DNA from: Nitzschia sp. DOCU1
Taxonomy: Eukaryota; Bacillariophyta; Bacillariophyceae; Bacillariales; Bacillariaceae
DNA length: 64,000 nt
Assembly (NCBI GenBank): GCA_951394045.1
Contig: OX595999.1
Span: forward strand, 1,736,001 to 1,800,000
Direction of reading: 5' to 3'
Made by a program: the position numbers and the translations under genes. The notes beneath the pieces were generated by a model. That model saw nothing but the letters and a program-made list of their open reading frames with translations. It did no database searches and had not been told where the DNA came from. This document shows positions 20,517-33,011 of the stretch, piece by piece. The number at the start of each line of letters is the position of its first letter. Positions within the stretch are counted from its first letter, which is position 1.

Positions 20517-22028
20517 CTACTCCACCTTTAGAGAACCAAAAATAGTTATGTTGAACCACAGGCTCGAGGCAACACCGATAAAGCCTGCCATCAGGAACAG
20601 CCCCACACTTGCGAGCCCCATGTATCCAAAATAGAGAAAGTATGCCGCAAAGCCGTTGGCTTCCAATTCCTGGAAATACACGAAGGAGTAAAGAAACACG
20701 TAAACGGCAATTGATCCGGCAGTGCCGAAGGAACGCCACCACCAGTGATAATCCTCTTTGCAAAGTTGGAAATAGTTGAAAAGCAACGTGGTCTCGGCAA
20801 CCGTAATGATGAGAATGAAAAACACCAAAAGGAGGATACCAAAGACGTAGTAGTAGTAGCCCATCCAAACAGACGCCATGATGAAGTACAATTCAACAAA
20901 GCAGGTGCCGAATGGCAGGATTCCCCCAATCACCAGCGTCAAGGGAACTCTCATGAACCACGGCTGATCAGGAATTTGTCTCGGGATGCTGGATGTTTTG
21001 ACAGGGAATTCAATAGCGTCCTGTTTGTATCCAAAATAGGCCCCAAGAAAGACGAGGGGGGATGAGATTCCGAACCAAAGCACAATCAATAGTAGCATTG
21101 TCGTGAAGGGTACGGCATATGTGCTGTCGTCGTTCTTCTCCCAGTGCACATCGTATGTGAACAAGACTTTGCCACTCGCCGGCTGCGGCACTCGATTGAT
21201 GTCGGTGACCATATCATACGAAGTGTGTTCCCGTTCCGACAAGGGAATGTTTGGGTTGCAGCTCGCGATGGGATCTTTGATGACCTCCCACTCCATTATT
21301 CGCGGGAAGACGTCATCGTTGGCAGTGATATCCTCGGTTTTGTCCGAAATCGGCACAAACTCGTGCTTGATGCTGAAGGGTTCCACAGTGAACCTGACGA
21401 CTCGATACTTATCAATCTGGTCTTCCACGGGGTGGTACATGATCTCGATGTTTACATGTAGGCTTTGTGGTCCTCCTCTGCCACGAATCCTACGGGAAAT
21501 CCCTGCCAGTAGCGAGTGGTGATGGTTGAATCGTCCTCCACCCGCGAGGCAGCCGGAAGGTTGTCCACGATCCAGTTGTTGTGGTACTCCTTGCGGATCG
21601 CTCTGACCACCTTGTTCGGTCTCATCCCGCGGGATTCGCCCAGCCCCAGATTCGAGATGCACAGCTGCTGGCATTACATCTCCTCCTTCATCCGAAGCAG
21701 GTAGGGCGAGCTCGCGACGCGGTCTCCGGCGAGACTCTGGCCGAAGTTCTCGTTGTCCATCTTCGGGCCTCCTTCCGGCTGGCAAAACGGCAGTATGTAG
21801 TAGGATACAGGCATCAGCGTCTTCCTCGACGTCATCTTGTTAACTTTGAGCATGGCTCTGGGAGGGAAGGAAAGCAAGAAGTCAAGACATTTCTACGGCG
21901 GCGGCAACGCTGAAACCCAAACGCCGGGCTCGAATGACTGTGGATTTGAACCGTCGATAGAAGCCTCCGCACTGGCAAATAAGCCAGCCGTGGAGAGCCG
22001 TAACCAGAACTGCAAAACGGATCACCAT
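20517..22028 (-). pseudogene. TM9SF (nonaspanin/EMP70) pseudogene with several lesions
   Basis: TM9SF proteins are nine-span Golgi/endosome membrane proteins of about 600-680 aa with a long lumenal N-terminus. Reading on the minus strand, an ATG at 22028 opens a signal peptide, then family blocks appear in order: FYxxGSNPQSFEPG, LKVNKMTSRKTLMPVSYYIL, PFCQPEGG, GDRVASSPYLL, CQQLCISNLGLGE, KEYHNNWIVDNLP, RYWQGFPVGF, VNIEIMYHPVE, RFTVEPFSIKHEF, WFGISSPLVFLGAYFGYKQD and the intact C-terminal spans to the stop at 20517. Lesions: a frame change near 21955, a disturbed block near 21900 (an unlikely mini-intron is possible), an in-frame TAA at 21674-21676 between MKEEM and CQQLC, a frameshift near 21457, and an internal deletion near 21125 joining DVHWEKND to TYAVPFTTM, which removes roughly 200 aa including the first spans. 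Not expected to be functional. Confidence 0.85.
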
Positions 22029-22806
22029 AGAGCGTTGAAATGGGAACTTGTCGGATTAATAGTCGAGAGCGATGCTATTGATAGGTGTCAGAGAGGGTGT
22101 ATAGGAATTCTGTAGACCCCGTTGTGGATGCCTCAACGAGCTCCGGCGAACTCAGGGGCGTCTCGAATCGCCAAGGGGTTACTCGGAAGATAACGTCGCA
22201 ATGCTTCCTTGCTTCTGCTTCTCGAGAGACTCCTCGTTTCGAAAAGTCATGATCATGATTCGGTTTTGCTCTCTTGCTCTTTGCTGTAATCGTCACTCAC
22301 AATCAGCTAACGCACTGGAAGTCGTCCATGACAACCGTTCCAATACAATTGTTATGGCCAAATCATGCCGCCAGCGATTGTACATCCATTCTTCCGCCTT
22401 ATGGTTTCCCATGATGGTCAAATGAGAATCTTTTTGTGGACGATGATGATTTGTGAACGGGCGTCACAGAGATAGGCTGACGTCATGTTCGCCGGCTACC
22501 ACAATTCAAAGTCCGATTAGTCAAAAGCTGTCCATTCAGTCGATGACATGACGAGGTGGTGGGCGGGCTCGTCTGGGCTCGAGCATGACGAGTGAGTTGG
22601 TGGGCTCGTATGCTCGAGCGTGACGAGGCTGGATCTTCGACCACGACGACCGACCGTGGTGACGATGGCGTGCGGGTTTCAAAATCACGCTTCGTCCCTC
22701 TCTTTCGTTTCGGAGGTTAGCACCATCACATCGCGACTAAAAAGCCCATTCTCCTCGACGGCTGCTGCATTAACTGTGTTGACCTTTACAGTCGACAATT
22801 GTTGCC
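22029..22806. other. Spacer, no gene seen
   Basis: Contains a short repeated element (GGGCTCG..GAGCGTGACGAG, about 22563-22630) where GCTCGAGCATGACGAG and GCTCGAGCGTGACGAG lie about 42 nt apart. Otherwise nothing. Confidence 0.4.
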
Positions 22807-23895
22807 ATGATGAACTTTTTATACCAGAGAGAGCATGTGGTTCCAACAGTGCTGGCTGGAGCCGGGGTTATTGTAATGGCGGCATCCCTTCGGTTGTATC
22901 GCCGCTTCCACAGAGATATGCAAGACGTTCGAGCTGCCATGGAATCGTCGTTGTCGGATTCGTCCTCCCAAATCTTTCGCACGAGTACTGGACTTGCCAT
23001 GCAATACATCATTCAGGGAGATAAGGAGGACTCGGCTACTCCCATTACCACTATCAGCGAAACGAACAAGAAATCATGGTGCTTGGTGTTGCATCCTGCC
23101 GGTGGGGGGTGCGATCAGGGACTCTTATTGGGAGAGTGGCTGCTGCCCCGACGGCATCAGGCTTTTGGAATTGTCGCTATTTCACGAGCGGGGTATCTTC
23201 AAAGTGACAAGGAAGCTTCCTTTGAAGCCCAAGTGAATGCCATTGTGGAACTATTGGATCATTTACGTCTACCAAAAGTGACAGTCTTTGGCCTTTCGGC
23301 CGGTGGTATTCTTTCAGTGGAATTGGCTCGACGATGTCCATTGCGCGTTTCCCGTCTAGTGCTCTTGTCGCCACTCATTCCGTATTCAGAACAAGGACCA
23401 GACGAGAGTATGCCAAATCCACCAGAGTGGCTGTTGAAATTGGCTTTTGGAAACGATTTTATCAAGTGGGTGGCGGTTCGTCTATTTCCTGATGCTGTGA
23501 TCCAATCCATGTTTGTGGACGCTCGGTCATTGTCCAAAACCGATAGTCCGTGGAACGAACATGAAGGCCGCAAACGTGCACTAGCTTTTCTCGAGACATT
23601 GCTGCCAGCACGTGAGCGTTTCCCTGGCTTTCTTCAAGACTTTGAAGCTATGCGTACGCATCAATTGACATGTCAGGAAATGATGGAAATCCAATGCCCG
23701 ATTTTATTTTTGGCTTGCGAAAATGACGTACAATCCAAATTAGAATACAATCGTCTTCCTATCGAAATGAGAAAAAGCCACAAAGGGCAGATTACCGAAA
23801 TTATTCGAGAGTCGGGAACGCACATGTTGCTCAATGATATACATGGTTCCCAAATGGCTATTGAAACGTTTCTGAAAGCAAATAGTAACGAGTAA
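22807..23895 (+). CDS. Alpha/beta hydrolase, membrane-anchored
   Basis: 362 aa from ATG. A hydrophobic segment at about residues 12-30 (PTVLAGAGVIVMAASLRLY) followed by basic residues suggests an N-terminal membrane anchor. The hydrolase fold follows: an oxyanion-type HPAGGGCDQG, the nucleophile elbow GLSAGG (Ser at about residue 165), the acid in LACENDVQ and the catalytic His in ESGTHMLLND near the end. All three catalytic residues are present in order with normal spacing, so activity is expected. The substrate cannot be told; lipases, esterases and epoxide hydrolases share this layout. The intervening lid (about residues 195-260) is not diagnostic. Confidence 0.85.
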   Translation: MMNFLYQREHVVPTVLAGAGVIVMAASLRLYRRFHRDMQDVRAAMESSLSDSSSQIFRTSTGLAMQYIIQGDKEDSATPITTISETNKKSWCLVLHPAGGGCDQGLLLGEWLLPRRHQAFGIVAISRAGYLQSDKEASFEAQVNAIVELLDHLRLPKVTVFGLSAGGILSVELARRCPLRVSRLVLLSPLIPYSEQGPDESMPNPPEWLLKLAFGNDFIKWVAVRLFPDAVIQSMFVDARSLSKTDSPWNEHEGRKRALAFLETLLPARERFPGFLQDFEAMRTHQLTCQEMMEIQCPILFLACENDVQSKLEYNRLPIEMRKSHKGQITEIIRESGTHMLLNDIHGSQMAIETFLKANSNE

Positions 23896-24470
23896 CAAGA
23901 TAATGATGCAGCATGACTATTTTGAAGGCTTATGATGCAGCTTGTATAGCGCTTACTACTAGCGACCGTCGTAGCTATATTATCCGCCATCTTTGTGACA
24001 ATCAGCAATGTTCGCGGTTCACAAACCCAGCAACAACGTCGTCACACCTCTAGAAATAGCGCTATCTCCCCGACGCTCGCTCTTACTGCTTCCAGTCGTG
24101 TCACGCTTTTTAGCGTGTTTGTTTGGCGCCAGTGGCTTAGGCCTGGTTTTTAAGTCGGTTGTGTCGGCCGGGATCATCGTCGTATGACGTCACCTTCGAA
24201 ATGTGGGAATCTGGAATCGTCATTCCACATGCTCTCATCAATCCACCACCGCCAACCAACCGAACGAGGCGCCGATCTTTCATCTCTCATCCAATCTTTG
24301 CCGCCAACAATCAAAACGAAAGAAAAAGTGTCGACGACCCATTCATCACATCCATCCATTGCGAGTAGCAACTGCATTGACAGTCAGGTGCATTCTCGTT
24401 GATTGGATCTTTGTTGATTGCTTGATCGACCAGTACTGTCATCACTAGCAGCAGCAGCAGCAGCAGCAGC
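23896..24470. other. RRP5 upstream region ending in an AGC tract
   Basis: Promoter and leader of RRP5. It ends in about seven AGC triplets (24449-24470) directly abutting the start codon. No other gene is supported. Confidence 0.5.
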
Positions 24471-27400
24471 ATGGAAGACATTGCCTTTCCCCGTGGCGGA
24501 CGGCCAGCCAAGCTTTCCAAAGAACAAGATGACGGCGGCGACGTCCCATCGAAAAAGCTTCGTCCTTCGGAAATCAAGAAAAAGCGCAAAGCCGAAGCGA
24601 CACAATCGCCCGAGTTTCTCTTTGGTGGTGGAACCACGGCAAACGAAAAGTCGCCGTCGTCGTCCAACAAGAAATCCAAGTCTACTTCTGCTCCAGCAGC
24701 AACCACAACATCCAAGCATTCGTTGCTTCCCTTGGGTGGTGGCGGCGTCATTGTACAAAGCAACAAACACAACAACAACAACAACAACAAGACTAGCAAG
24801 TCAACGTCCAATAGTATCCTCATTGAAGCCTTGTCGTTTGGAAAACTCGTCAAGGGCACTAAATTGCTGGGTGTGGTGAGGGAAGTTCAAGATGAATTTG
24901 CAGTCTTGGCCTTGCCGAATCTCTTGACGGGATACATGCTGCCATCGACAGTGCCTTCTACCAAAAAGCCGCAATCTCTCAAGCAATGTCTATCGGTTCA
25001 TCAAGTATTGGCAGTCGTTGTCCAAAAAGTTGCTACAGAACAATTGCCGGGCGGCAAAACCAAGAAACGCATCCAAGTATCGGCTTTGCCGACTCTGGTC
25101 AATCCGAGAGAAGTATCGCCTTCTACTCTACTTCGTGGACAAGTTGTGTCGATTGAAGATCATGGGTGTTTGGTTGATTTGGGTCTGGGACAGCAAGGCT
25201 TTTTGAAATTTGACAAGATTGAAGGCGACTATGTCATTTTGGAGGATGGAGACGTGACGTCGTCTCTACTTGATCCAGAAGACCAAGACCAAGATGGCAA
25301 GACAAAGGGGAAAAAGAATAAGCGTATCCTCCAACCAGGAAGACTCTACGATTTCGTCGTGGCCGATGCTAACAACAACAATAGCAAGGACTCGTCCGTT
25401 CGTTCGCTGGCCTTGCCACTTCCTTCCAAATTGGCGCAGCAAATCATCTTACCGCCCACTTCCCACGGCTCTACTTCGTCCTCGTATACACTCGGATCGT
25501 TGCAGCCTGGTATGCTTGTTTCTGCCAAGGTAGAAGCACTCGCCAAGAATGGAGTGTGTGTCACCTTTTTGGGAAATGTCTTTCGAGGTGCCTTGGAATT
25601 AGGACCCCACCTGGGCATTGTGGGTCTCGAGGAAGAAAACAATAGTTGGCGAGATTTGTTTCTACGTCATCAACATTTTGCTGCACGAATAGTGGCGATC
25701 GACGTACCCTCCAAACTAATTCGTCTCAGTGTGGCACCGCATGTCTTGAGTTACACGGCGGCACCCACGCCGAGCACCATCACGACGGGTGCCAAGGTAG
25801 AGGATTGTACAGTGGTCCGAGTCGATCAAGGTATTGGAGCCTTGTTGGCGTTGCCAGAACAATATCATGGCAAGGCCATGGTGAAAATCCCCAAGAAACT
25901 ACTTCAGCATTCCGATCTCTTTGCTCAAGATTCGTTCCAAAAGGCCATGACTGTTCCAACGGTCTATGTCCACATTTCCAAGGCCTACGATGATGACGAA
26001 GCAAACAAACAGTCATCCAAAGACCACAAGGCTCGACGTGATTTGGATACTGGTAGATTCCACAAGGAATTTGCTTTGGGCAGTCGCCATGCCGTTCGTA
26101 TTTTGAATACAAGTCATTGTATGGATGGTGTAGCCAGCGGTGCCTGTGCGCCTAGTTTGTTGGAAGCCCACGTCTTGACTCATGCCGACTTGAAACCAGG
26201 TCAAGTCTTTCATCAAGTCCCGATTATTGCCAAACTCGAAGGAGGGAGTTTGTTGGTGCAACTCGGTGGTCCTTTGGGCAATCCTGTACGGGGCTTGATT
26301 CCGTCGCCTCTTCATTTGGTAGACAAGCCGAGTAGTTTGGCGTCGTCTGATTTTAGACGACGAGTGATGGAAACCAAGTTTGCCGTGGATCAAAAAATTG
26401 ATGTGCGGGTATTGACCGTCGATCACGCCAAGAAAAAGTGTATTCTGACTGCCAAAAAGGGAATGGTCAAGGTCGAGAAGGAGAATACAATGATTGTCAC
26501 GTCTTATGAGGACTTGAAAGTCGGACAAACAGTTGTTGGCTTTATCTCCAAGATGGATGACCGAGCGTTGTGGGTAACCTTTTGCAACAAGGTATATGGC
26601 AAGGTGACGGCCAAGTCATTGGCCTTGGAATTGGGCATTGAAAATCATCAGGAAAATTATCACGTGGGAGACGTGGTGACTTGTCGTGTCGTGCAAGTTC
26701 GCAAGACGCACAAAGGACGACGACGACGATCGTTGGAAGATGATGATGAGGATGAGGATCCAATGGACGTGGACGACCAAGAACAAGATGATTCGTCGCG
26801 GGCCTTTTGTCAGGTGCTACTAAGTCTCAAGCTTCAGGGCAACAAGGAAGACGGCAAGGAGGACGAAGATGCTGCCATGGACGAAGCGTCAACGCCCGAC
26901 ATGGAACGTGCCAAAGCCAAGCTGGTTCACATCAAGGCAGGTACGATTCTTCCTGAAAAGAGCATGAAGATTGTTGAGCTGCACAAGGGCAAGCGTCGGG
27001 GGAACAAGCACTTTGTTCCTGGTTACGCTGTGGTCAGTATCAAGTCCAAGTATTTGTTGGACGAGTCGGAGCGCTCCAGCACACTTCCGCAAATGGACTG
27101 CAAACTTCCATTTGATCAACTCGTGGATGATTACGATGCACAAGAGATCGAAACTCCCGAAGCTTTGGATGCCTTGGCTGCTCAAGTACTCAAGGTCGGA
27201 AAGAAGATCAATCAAAAAGCGATCGTCTTGACGGATCCACACAAGTCCAATGTGGATCACTCGAGTGGAATCGGGCGACTTGCCGTCGTTTCACTTCGAA
27301 AGAAACTAATTGCAACAATGGAACGTCAAAACGAGTCTGACGACGATGTCGATTCCAAACGCATTTTGCTTCCCAGCCCCAAGACGCACTTGTTTGTGGG

Positions 27401-30400
27401 AGCCGTTGTCCAAGGGTATATTGCCCATATTGATTCTCGACACGGAGCCTTCATGCGGTTTTTGGATGGAATGACGGGCCTAATTCCTCGCATGAACGGT
27501 GGCCTCGACTTGGACACCTATAATACGATTCTGGCCAAGGTACAAGTTATTGACGACACAGTCAAGCCCTTTCGTATTCTCTTGGAGCCCGTGGGCGGTA
27601 GTACTAAGAAGACTGTAGACCATGGAGAGGCCCCGTTCAAGATAGGCGATATCATTGCTACGGCCAAGGTCAAGGCTGTCGGTTTCCTTGAAGCCAAGTT
27701 GCAAGTACTGGACGATGACGACGATACCAAGGCAGTTCATGTCGTAATGCATGCTACTATGAAAGACGCGCCCGACGCCAAGATTCGTTTGCGCAAGACT
27801 CCAGGGCAGAAAGATCACTTGGTCAAGGGCCACCCCTTTTTCGGCCTGAAAAAGGGCGATATTCTTTCCAACTTGACAGTCGCTCACGTCGAGCATAGAA
27901 AGGGCAGGGCAATTGTCCATGTGACCGACCGCGTGTTTGTTGCCGACGGAGACGAGGAGGCGAAGGCCCCTACCTTTGTCTCCAAACAATCGCAGCTCAA
28001 GGCGGGCATGACCATTGAAGCCGTGGTGACCGAATTCGGGCCTAAAAACAAAGGCCTCCATGTCATGGTCAGCCCCCTCGTCAAGGGCTACATCCCTGGC
28101 TTGGAGCTTTCACCGCACTTGAACGTTTTGAATGGAATTTCTTCCCATGTTCCCCTGGGAGCACGGTTGACATGTGTCGTCATGGACGATTCCCAATGGC
28201 ACGAGAATCGTGCCAAAAGTCCCTTCGCCACCCGCGCTCAAAAGAGTTGGATGGACCGAAAGAGTGCGGCTGACGAGAAGCGCGATTTGTACCTGTCCGT
28301 CTTGGCGGTGGGAGAGCCGACGCTAGGAATGGAAAAGCCTGCTCGAAACGATTTGATTATTGGCCGTATCAACAAGAGTCTACCTCAGCATCAAGGCCCA
28401 TCCTTGATGTTGACTCTAAGGGCTGGATTTTTGGCCCGCTGCTGTGTCACGGAACTGACCGAAGTGGATGAGTGGGAAAACTTGCCTCTAGGACTACCAA
28501 CCGCGCGATCAGGCGCCAAAGATAAGAAGAAAACGGATAAGATAGATTTGGATCCAGATGACGACGAGGATGAAGACGACAGCAGCCCCAAGTCCGGCCA
28601 TGAGAGTGACGAAGAACAAGTTCCCACGTAAGTACCGAGCGTTGTGGGTGGACTGGCGCAAACCGAACGGTCGACCCGAGAACTCGATCGACTGTGACGT
28701 TCGTTTTCGAGCGAGAATGCCAAGATTGACTGGTTGTTGGTGTGGAGAAACGCACCACTGTCTTACGGCGCGTCGCAATGAACTACCTCCAACAATTTTC
28801 TTACGCTATTTTGTATCAATTGCATTTAGGGACGACGGGCCGTTTGCGGACGGCAAGTACGTTAAGTGCCGAGTGCTCAAAGCTATTCCCAAGCAATCAC
28901 TTGTAGAAGTGAGTCTTCGGGGAACCCGTTTGGAGGGCGACTTGGATGATGATGTAACGCCTCCCGAGGGAGAGACAGTCCAAGGTTACGTTGTTGAGAC
29001 GAACAAGAAGGGATGTTTTGTCCGCCTTGCGAGGCACATCGAAGGTCGGGCCACATTGACGGAACTTTGCGATGGCTTTCTGCCAGATCCAAAGGCCTCT
29101 TTCCCGCCGGGAAGATTGGTGGTCGGCAAGATCAAATTGATAGCCCCCGTTGAGAGCAAACCCAATAATTCAAAGAGTACAATCCGATTCAGGGCTGATT
29201 TGGACATGCGGGAGTCGACTTTGCTAGACAGCAAGAAGGCCCTGAAGTTTGAAGACATCGAAATACAGAGTAAGCACAGGGGAACAGTTACTCGAGTGGA
29301 GTCCTATGGAGTGTTTGTCCAGATTGAAAACAGCAAGGTCTCGGGGCTTGTCCACTTGAGCGAATGCAGCGATAATTTTGTCAAGAATCTCGCCGCTCTG
29401 TACAGTCCAGGTGACCCAGTCAAGGTGCTCGTAATCAAAAAGGATGACGAAGAGAAGAAAATTGGTTTTAGCATGAAAGCCAGTCATTTCCAGCACGATG
29501 AGGACTCCGATGCGTCATCGTCTGACGGTTCCGACGACGATGACGATGATGTTGTTGATGCTGATCATGTGAAGTTGGACAGCGATGAAGCCGGCGATGA
29601 TTTGGAATCCGACGATGACAATTTTGCCAGTAAGCTCGCCGCCAAGATGAAGCGCGATGTTGTAAGCAAGGACAAATCGAAAATCGACAGCGACGATAGT
29701 GAATCGGACGAAGAGGCTTCTTCAGACTCTGAGTCGGCCTCGGAGTCTGATTCCGAGGGCAGCAACGGAGACAAAATACCGGCTATCGACACAACAATTG
29801 GGTTTGATTGGAGTTTCGGAGATGCGGGGGCAAGCGCCAAAAAGGACGAAGATAGTTCGGACGATAGCGACTCAAGCGATTCAGACTCTGACGAGGAGCT
29901 AGAGGGAACGGGGAAAAGATTATCTCATAAATCCAAGAAGAAGCAAGCACAGCGTCGACGTGAGGAAAGTGAAATCTCAAAACGCGAAACAGCCTTGGCA
30001 GACGGCACAGCCGACGAAAATCCTGAAACCGCCGGCGACTTCGAACGTCTTTTGGCCGTGAACCCTAATTCGTCCGAGCTTTGGATCCGTTACATGGCTT
30101 TCTACCTTTCCCTTGCCGATGTTCCGGCTGCTCGGTTGGTAGCCGATAAGGCGCTCGAACGGATCGAATTTCGGGAGGAGCGCGAGAAGCTCAACGTCTG
30201 GACCGCTTTGCTGACCCTTGAACATAAATACGGCAACGAAGAGAGTCTTCGCAAGACAATCGATCGAGCATGCGGGCAAAATAACCCAAAACAGGTCTAT
30301 CTTCGGGTGTGCGAGATCCTCGATAAGGACCTATCGAGCCCAGAGGGCGTTGCCCGCGCCGACGCGATGTACGCAAAGCTTTGTTCAAAGTTCAAGTCCA

Positions 30401-30837
30401 AGAAAAAGGCGTGGCTAGCTTACCTCAGCTACTTGGTAAGGCAGTCACGCCACGAAGAGGCGAATTCCCTCTTGAAGCGGGCGCTCCTGTCGCTTGCTCC
30501 GTACAAGCACGCTGAAACCATGTCCAAATTTGCCCAGTTGGAGTTTGAGTTTGGAAGCTCAGAACGTGCAAGGACGATCTTTGATGGTATTGTTGCGAAA
30601 TATCCAAAAAGGCTTGATCTTTTCTTTGTTTATGTGGACAAAGAAGTAAAGTTCGGGAGCTTCAAGACCGCGCGTTCCCTTTTGGAAAGCAAGGTAGAAA
30701 AAGGCAACCTGTCGGACAAGCAAGTTAAAAGCCTATTCAAGAAGTGGTATCGACTGGAAGAGCTGCACGGAAACGAGGAGTCAATGGAACACGTCAAAGA
30801 ATCAGCCAGGCAATACGTGCAGAAGACAGGGCAGTGA
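24471..30837 (+). CDS. RRP5: rRNA biogenesis protein RRP5 (PDCD11), one intron
   Basis: Exon 1 is 24471-28627, the intron 28628-28829 (202 bp, GTAAGT..TTTAG, phase 2), exon 2 28830-30837; joined length about 2054 aa. The splice gives QVPT|DDGPFADGKYVKCRV and removes the apparent stop at 28629. About twelve S1 RNA-binding domains can be traced, for example GQVVSIEDHGCLVDLGLGQQ, GQTVVGFISKMDDRALWVTF, GAVVQGYIAHIDSRHGAFMR, GETVQGYVVETNKKGCFVRL and GTVTRVESYGVFVQIENSKV. A long acidic Ser/Asp/Glu linker (exon 2, about 29500-29930) follows, then HAT/TPR-type repeats from DFERLLAVNPNSSELWIRYM to the end. This is the full RRP5 architecture. In yeast and human it is nucleolar and needed for both 18S and 5.8S/25S pre-rRNA processing. 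Confidence 0.96.
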
Positions 30838-31226
30838 TTCCTGGGCAAGGACTTCCACTGAAGGAGGAAAAGATGTGCTATAGTCTACTATTCCCGACCC
30901 CATAGTTAAGTATCTAGAGACGACTCGAATTCAGCAGCAGGTGCACCAGCACGAGGACGTCGTCCGACCTGTCGGACAAGCAAGTTAAAAGCCTATTCAA
31001 GAAGTGGTATCGACTGGAAGAGCTGCACGGAAACGAGGAGTCAATGGAACACGTCAAAGAATCAGCCAGGCAATACGTGCAGAAGACAGGGCAGTGATTC
31101 CTGGGCAAGGACTTCCACTGAAGGAGGAAAAGATGTGCTATAGTCTACTATTCCCGACCCCATAGTTAAGTATCTAGAGACGACTCGAATTCAGCAGCAG
31201 GTGCACCAGCACGAGGACGTCGTCCG
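30707..31226 (+). repeat. Perfect 260-bp tandem duplication over the RRP5 3' end
   Basis: Copy 1 is 30707-30966 and copy 2 is 30967-31226. By reading line against line I find no mismatch. Copy 1 contains the last 131 nt of RRP5 coding sequence with its stop, plus about 129 nt of 3' flank; copy 2 repeats all of it after the stop. The true gene end is therefore at 30837, and the second HAT fragment is non-coding debris. Confidence 0.95.
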
Positions 31227-33011
31227 CCCCAGCGGTTGTGAGTCGCTACATCCTCATTATTATCGTCAGGACGACACTAAGTGTACCCCAGGACGCACCA
31301 GCAGGCCAACATACTGCACCACGAAGCAAGGACTCTGGCGATAAGGAAAGAGGAAGCGTCGCCTTCTTCTTGCTTCACAAGACCAAGACCGCCTAGAAGA
31401 TCAAGATCGTATCAAGCAGGATCTCGTCATTCTTCTCGCTATGTGACGTACGACCGCCGCCGCCGCCTCAGGAGCAGCATTGTATTGCCAAAAGAACAAT
31501 AGTAGTAAATGCCCTCAAATAACTAAACGCATTAGTGACAAATAGATTGACTGCGCTGGTGCTAACTAGTCGATGGATCCCAGAGGAGAATATGTGTAAA
31601 AGAACGTGTGCATGACCACTGAGGCGCAGCCAGCAACAGGCTATCAAACCGTAGCTTTAAAAAGAACCTACTACTACTCGTCCTAGCACGAACCCTCCCC
31701 TCCTCCCTACTAGTAGTCCATCTTTGGCTAGACCAACTGGAAAGCGGAATCGAGGGGGCAGGTGATGTATCACACCGACCGCCGATTCTTCATTCCGTCA
31801 ACGTCGGGAGCCGCGAAGGGGTGTCCAGATTTTGCGAGGAAAGCGCCAAGTTTCTACCCGCTCTATTCATTTTCATCACACGTGCGGTGGAAGGTAGATA
31901 GTGATACATGGTGTTGCGAAATACTTCGCTGGCATCGGGGACTCGGAGGGGAATTCAGGTCGCATTTGATAATTCTCTGAATAATGATAAGTGGGCTGAC
32001 GCAATCAACCGAGCTCCATCCAATCCACGGAAAACGGATCGATCGAAACAACTTTATTGTGAGCGGGGAAATACGGAGCTTTTCAGTCACTACAGACGGG
32101 AACGAAAGGCGGACCTGATGGAAGTTCCCATTCGCTCTACTGGCAGCCGGCTTGCAAAGAACATGCCAGATGGTCTCGTACGTCACAAATCCGAATTCTG
32201 TTCGACGATTGGCCAATCGTTTCTAGAATCCTTTTTTATTGGATTTTCACTTCAACGAGCCCGCTGAACAAACAGCAGCTGCTCGCCACACTGGTAGAAA
32301 GATTCCGGCGGATGTGGTACCGTGTGTAAAGTAACAATTTTAATGTAGCCTGGACAAAAGCACACAGACACCGCGAAACCCCGTACTATACCAGGTAAAC
32401 CGAAATCGAGCCATTTTTCCCTCGCGTCCAATGCTTTTCTCTATAGTACCGGTAGTAGAGAGGTAGTAGAGCGAGGAGTGTTGATCGAGAGTGGGATGCA
32501 ATTGCAAGCTCTGCCAATCCTAGCTAGTAGGTTTGAACGGTCGACGTTGCTACCCGAATGAAAGTGGCTACGGCTGCTCTCTTTCGCCTCTCGTACTGCC
32601 CCAGTAGGACCTAGATTCATGGGCGACTTATTCCTGGGGGGAAACTTCCTGAAGTTATACAAACGGGATAGTTGCAGCTGGTGTGGTCGTCCCAGCATCC
32701 ATCCTGGACGAGGTCCAGCAATTTCTAGTAACTTCTCACGATGAATCAATTCGACGATGGGGTGCAGTAGTTCATGCAATTAATCTAGATGATGCTAGAT
32801 AGCATATATAAATAGACTTAGATTAGTGAGCCAAAATAAGGTTTTGGAAGTAGAAAAGCCATAGTATAGCGGCCGTTCTCTTCTTCGTTCCATTGAGCAG
32901 GAAACGAGAAGGAGGGTGGGAGGTTTTGATTAGCTAGCAATGCATAAGAGGACAACAACAATGTACAAGAAGACTGCATGTCTTTCTCCCTCGTTGTCAA
33001 GGAGTGGCGGC
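31227..33011. other. Long spacer, no convincing gene
   Basis: Small frames on both strands (for example 31863-32216 minus, 31908-32267 plus, 32441-32779 minus) have no family features. CTACTACTCGTCCTAG and CTACTAGTAGTCC motifs cluster at 31665-31715. It may hold regulatory or decayed sequence. Confidence 0.4.

Noticed and set aside
20517..21785. A 422-aa intact TM9SF-like gene
   Set aside because: Its first 100 residues are out-of-frame noise, and real family blocks continue upstream in another frame; it is part of a pseudogene.
21840..21905. A mini-intron in the TM9SF copy (GTAGAAATG..CCCAG, about 40 nt)
   Set aside because: It would keep frame, but leaves extra residues absent from the family and cannot explain the other lesions.
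21944..21956. Possible tRNA T-arm (GGTTCAAATCC on minus)
   Set aside because: No acceptor stem or anticodon arm fits, and the bases encode the GSNPQ block of TM9SF.
24311..24859. Minus-strand frame with hydrophobic Leu runs over the RRP5 start
   Set aside because: It is the complement of AGC and AAC repeats and of the well-supported RRP5 exon.
28558..28829. Upstream part of a separate S1-domain gene
   Set aside because: The sequence before 28830 is intron; the downstream frame joins RRP5 exon 1 through a GTAAGT..TTTAG splice.
30966..31226. A second RRP5-like gene fragment after the stop
   Set aside because: It is the second copy of a perfect tandem duplication and has no start or promoter of its own.
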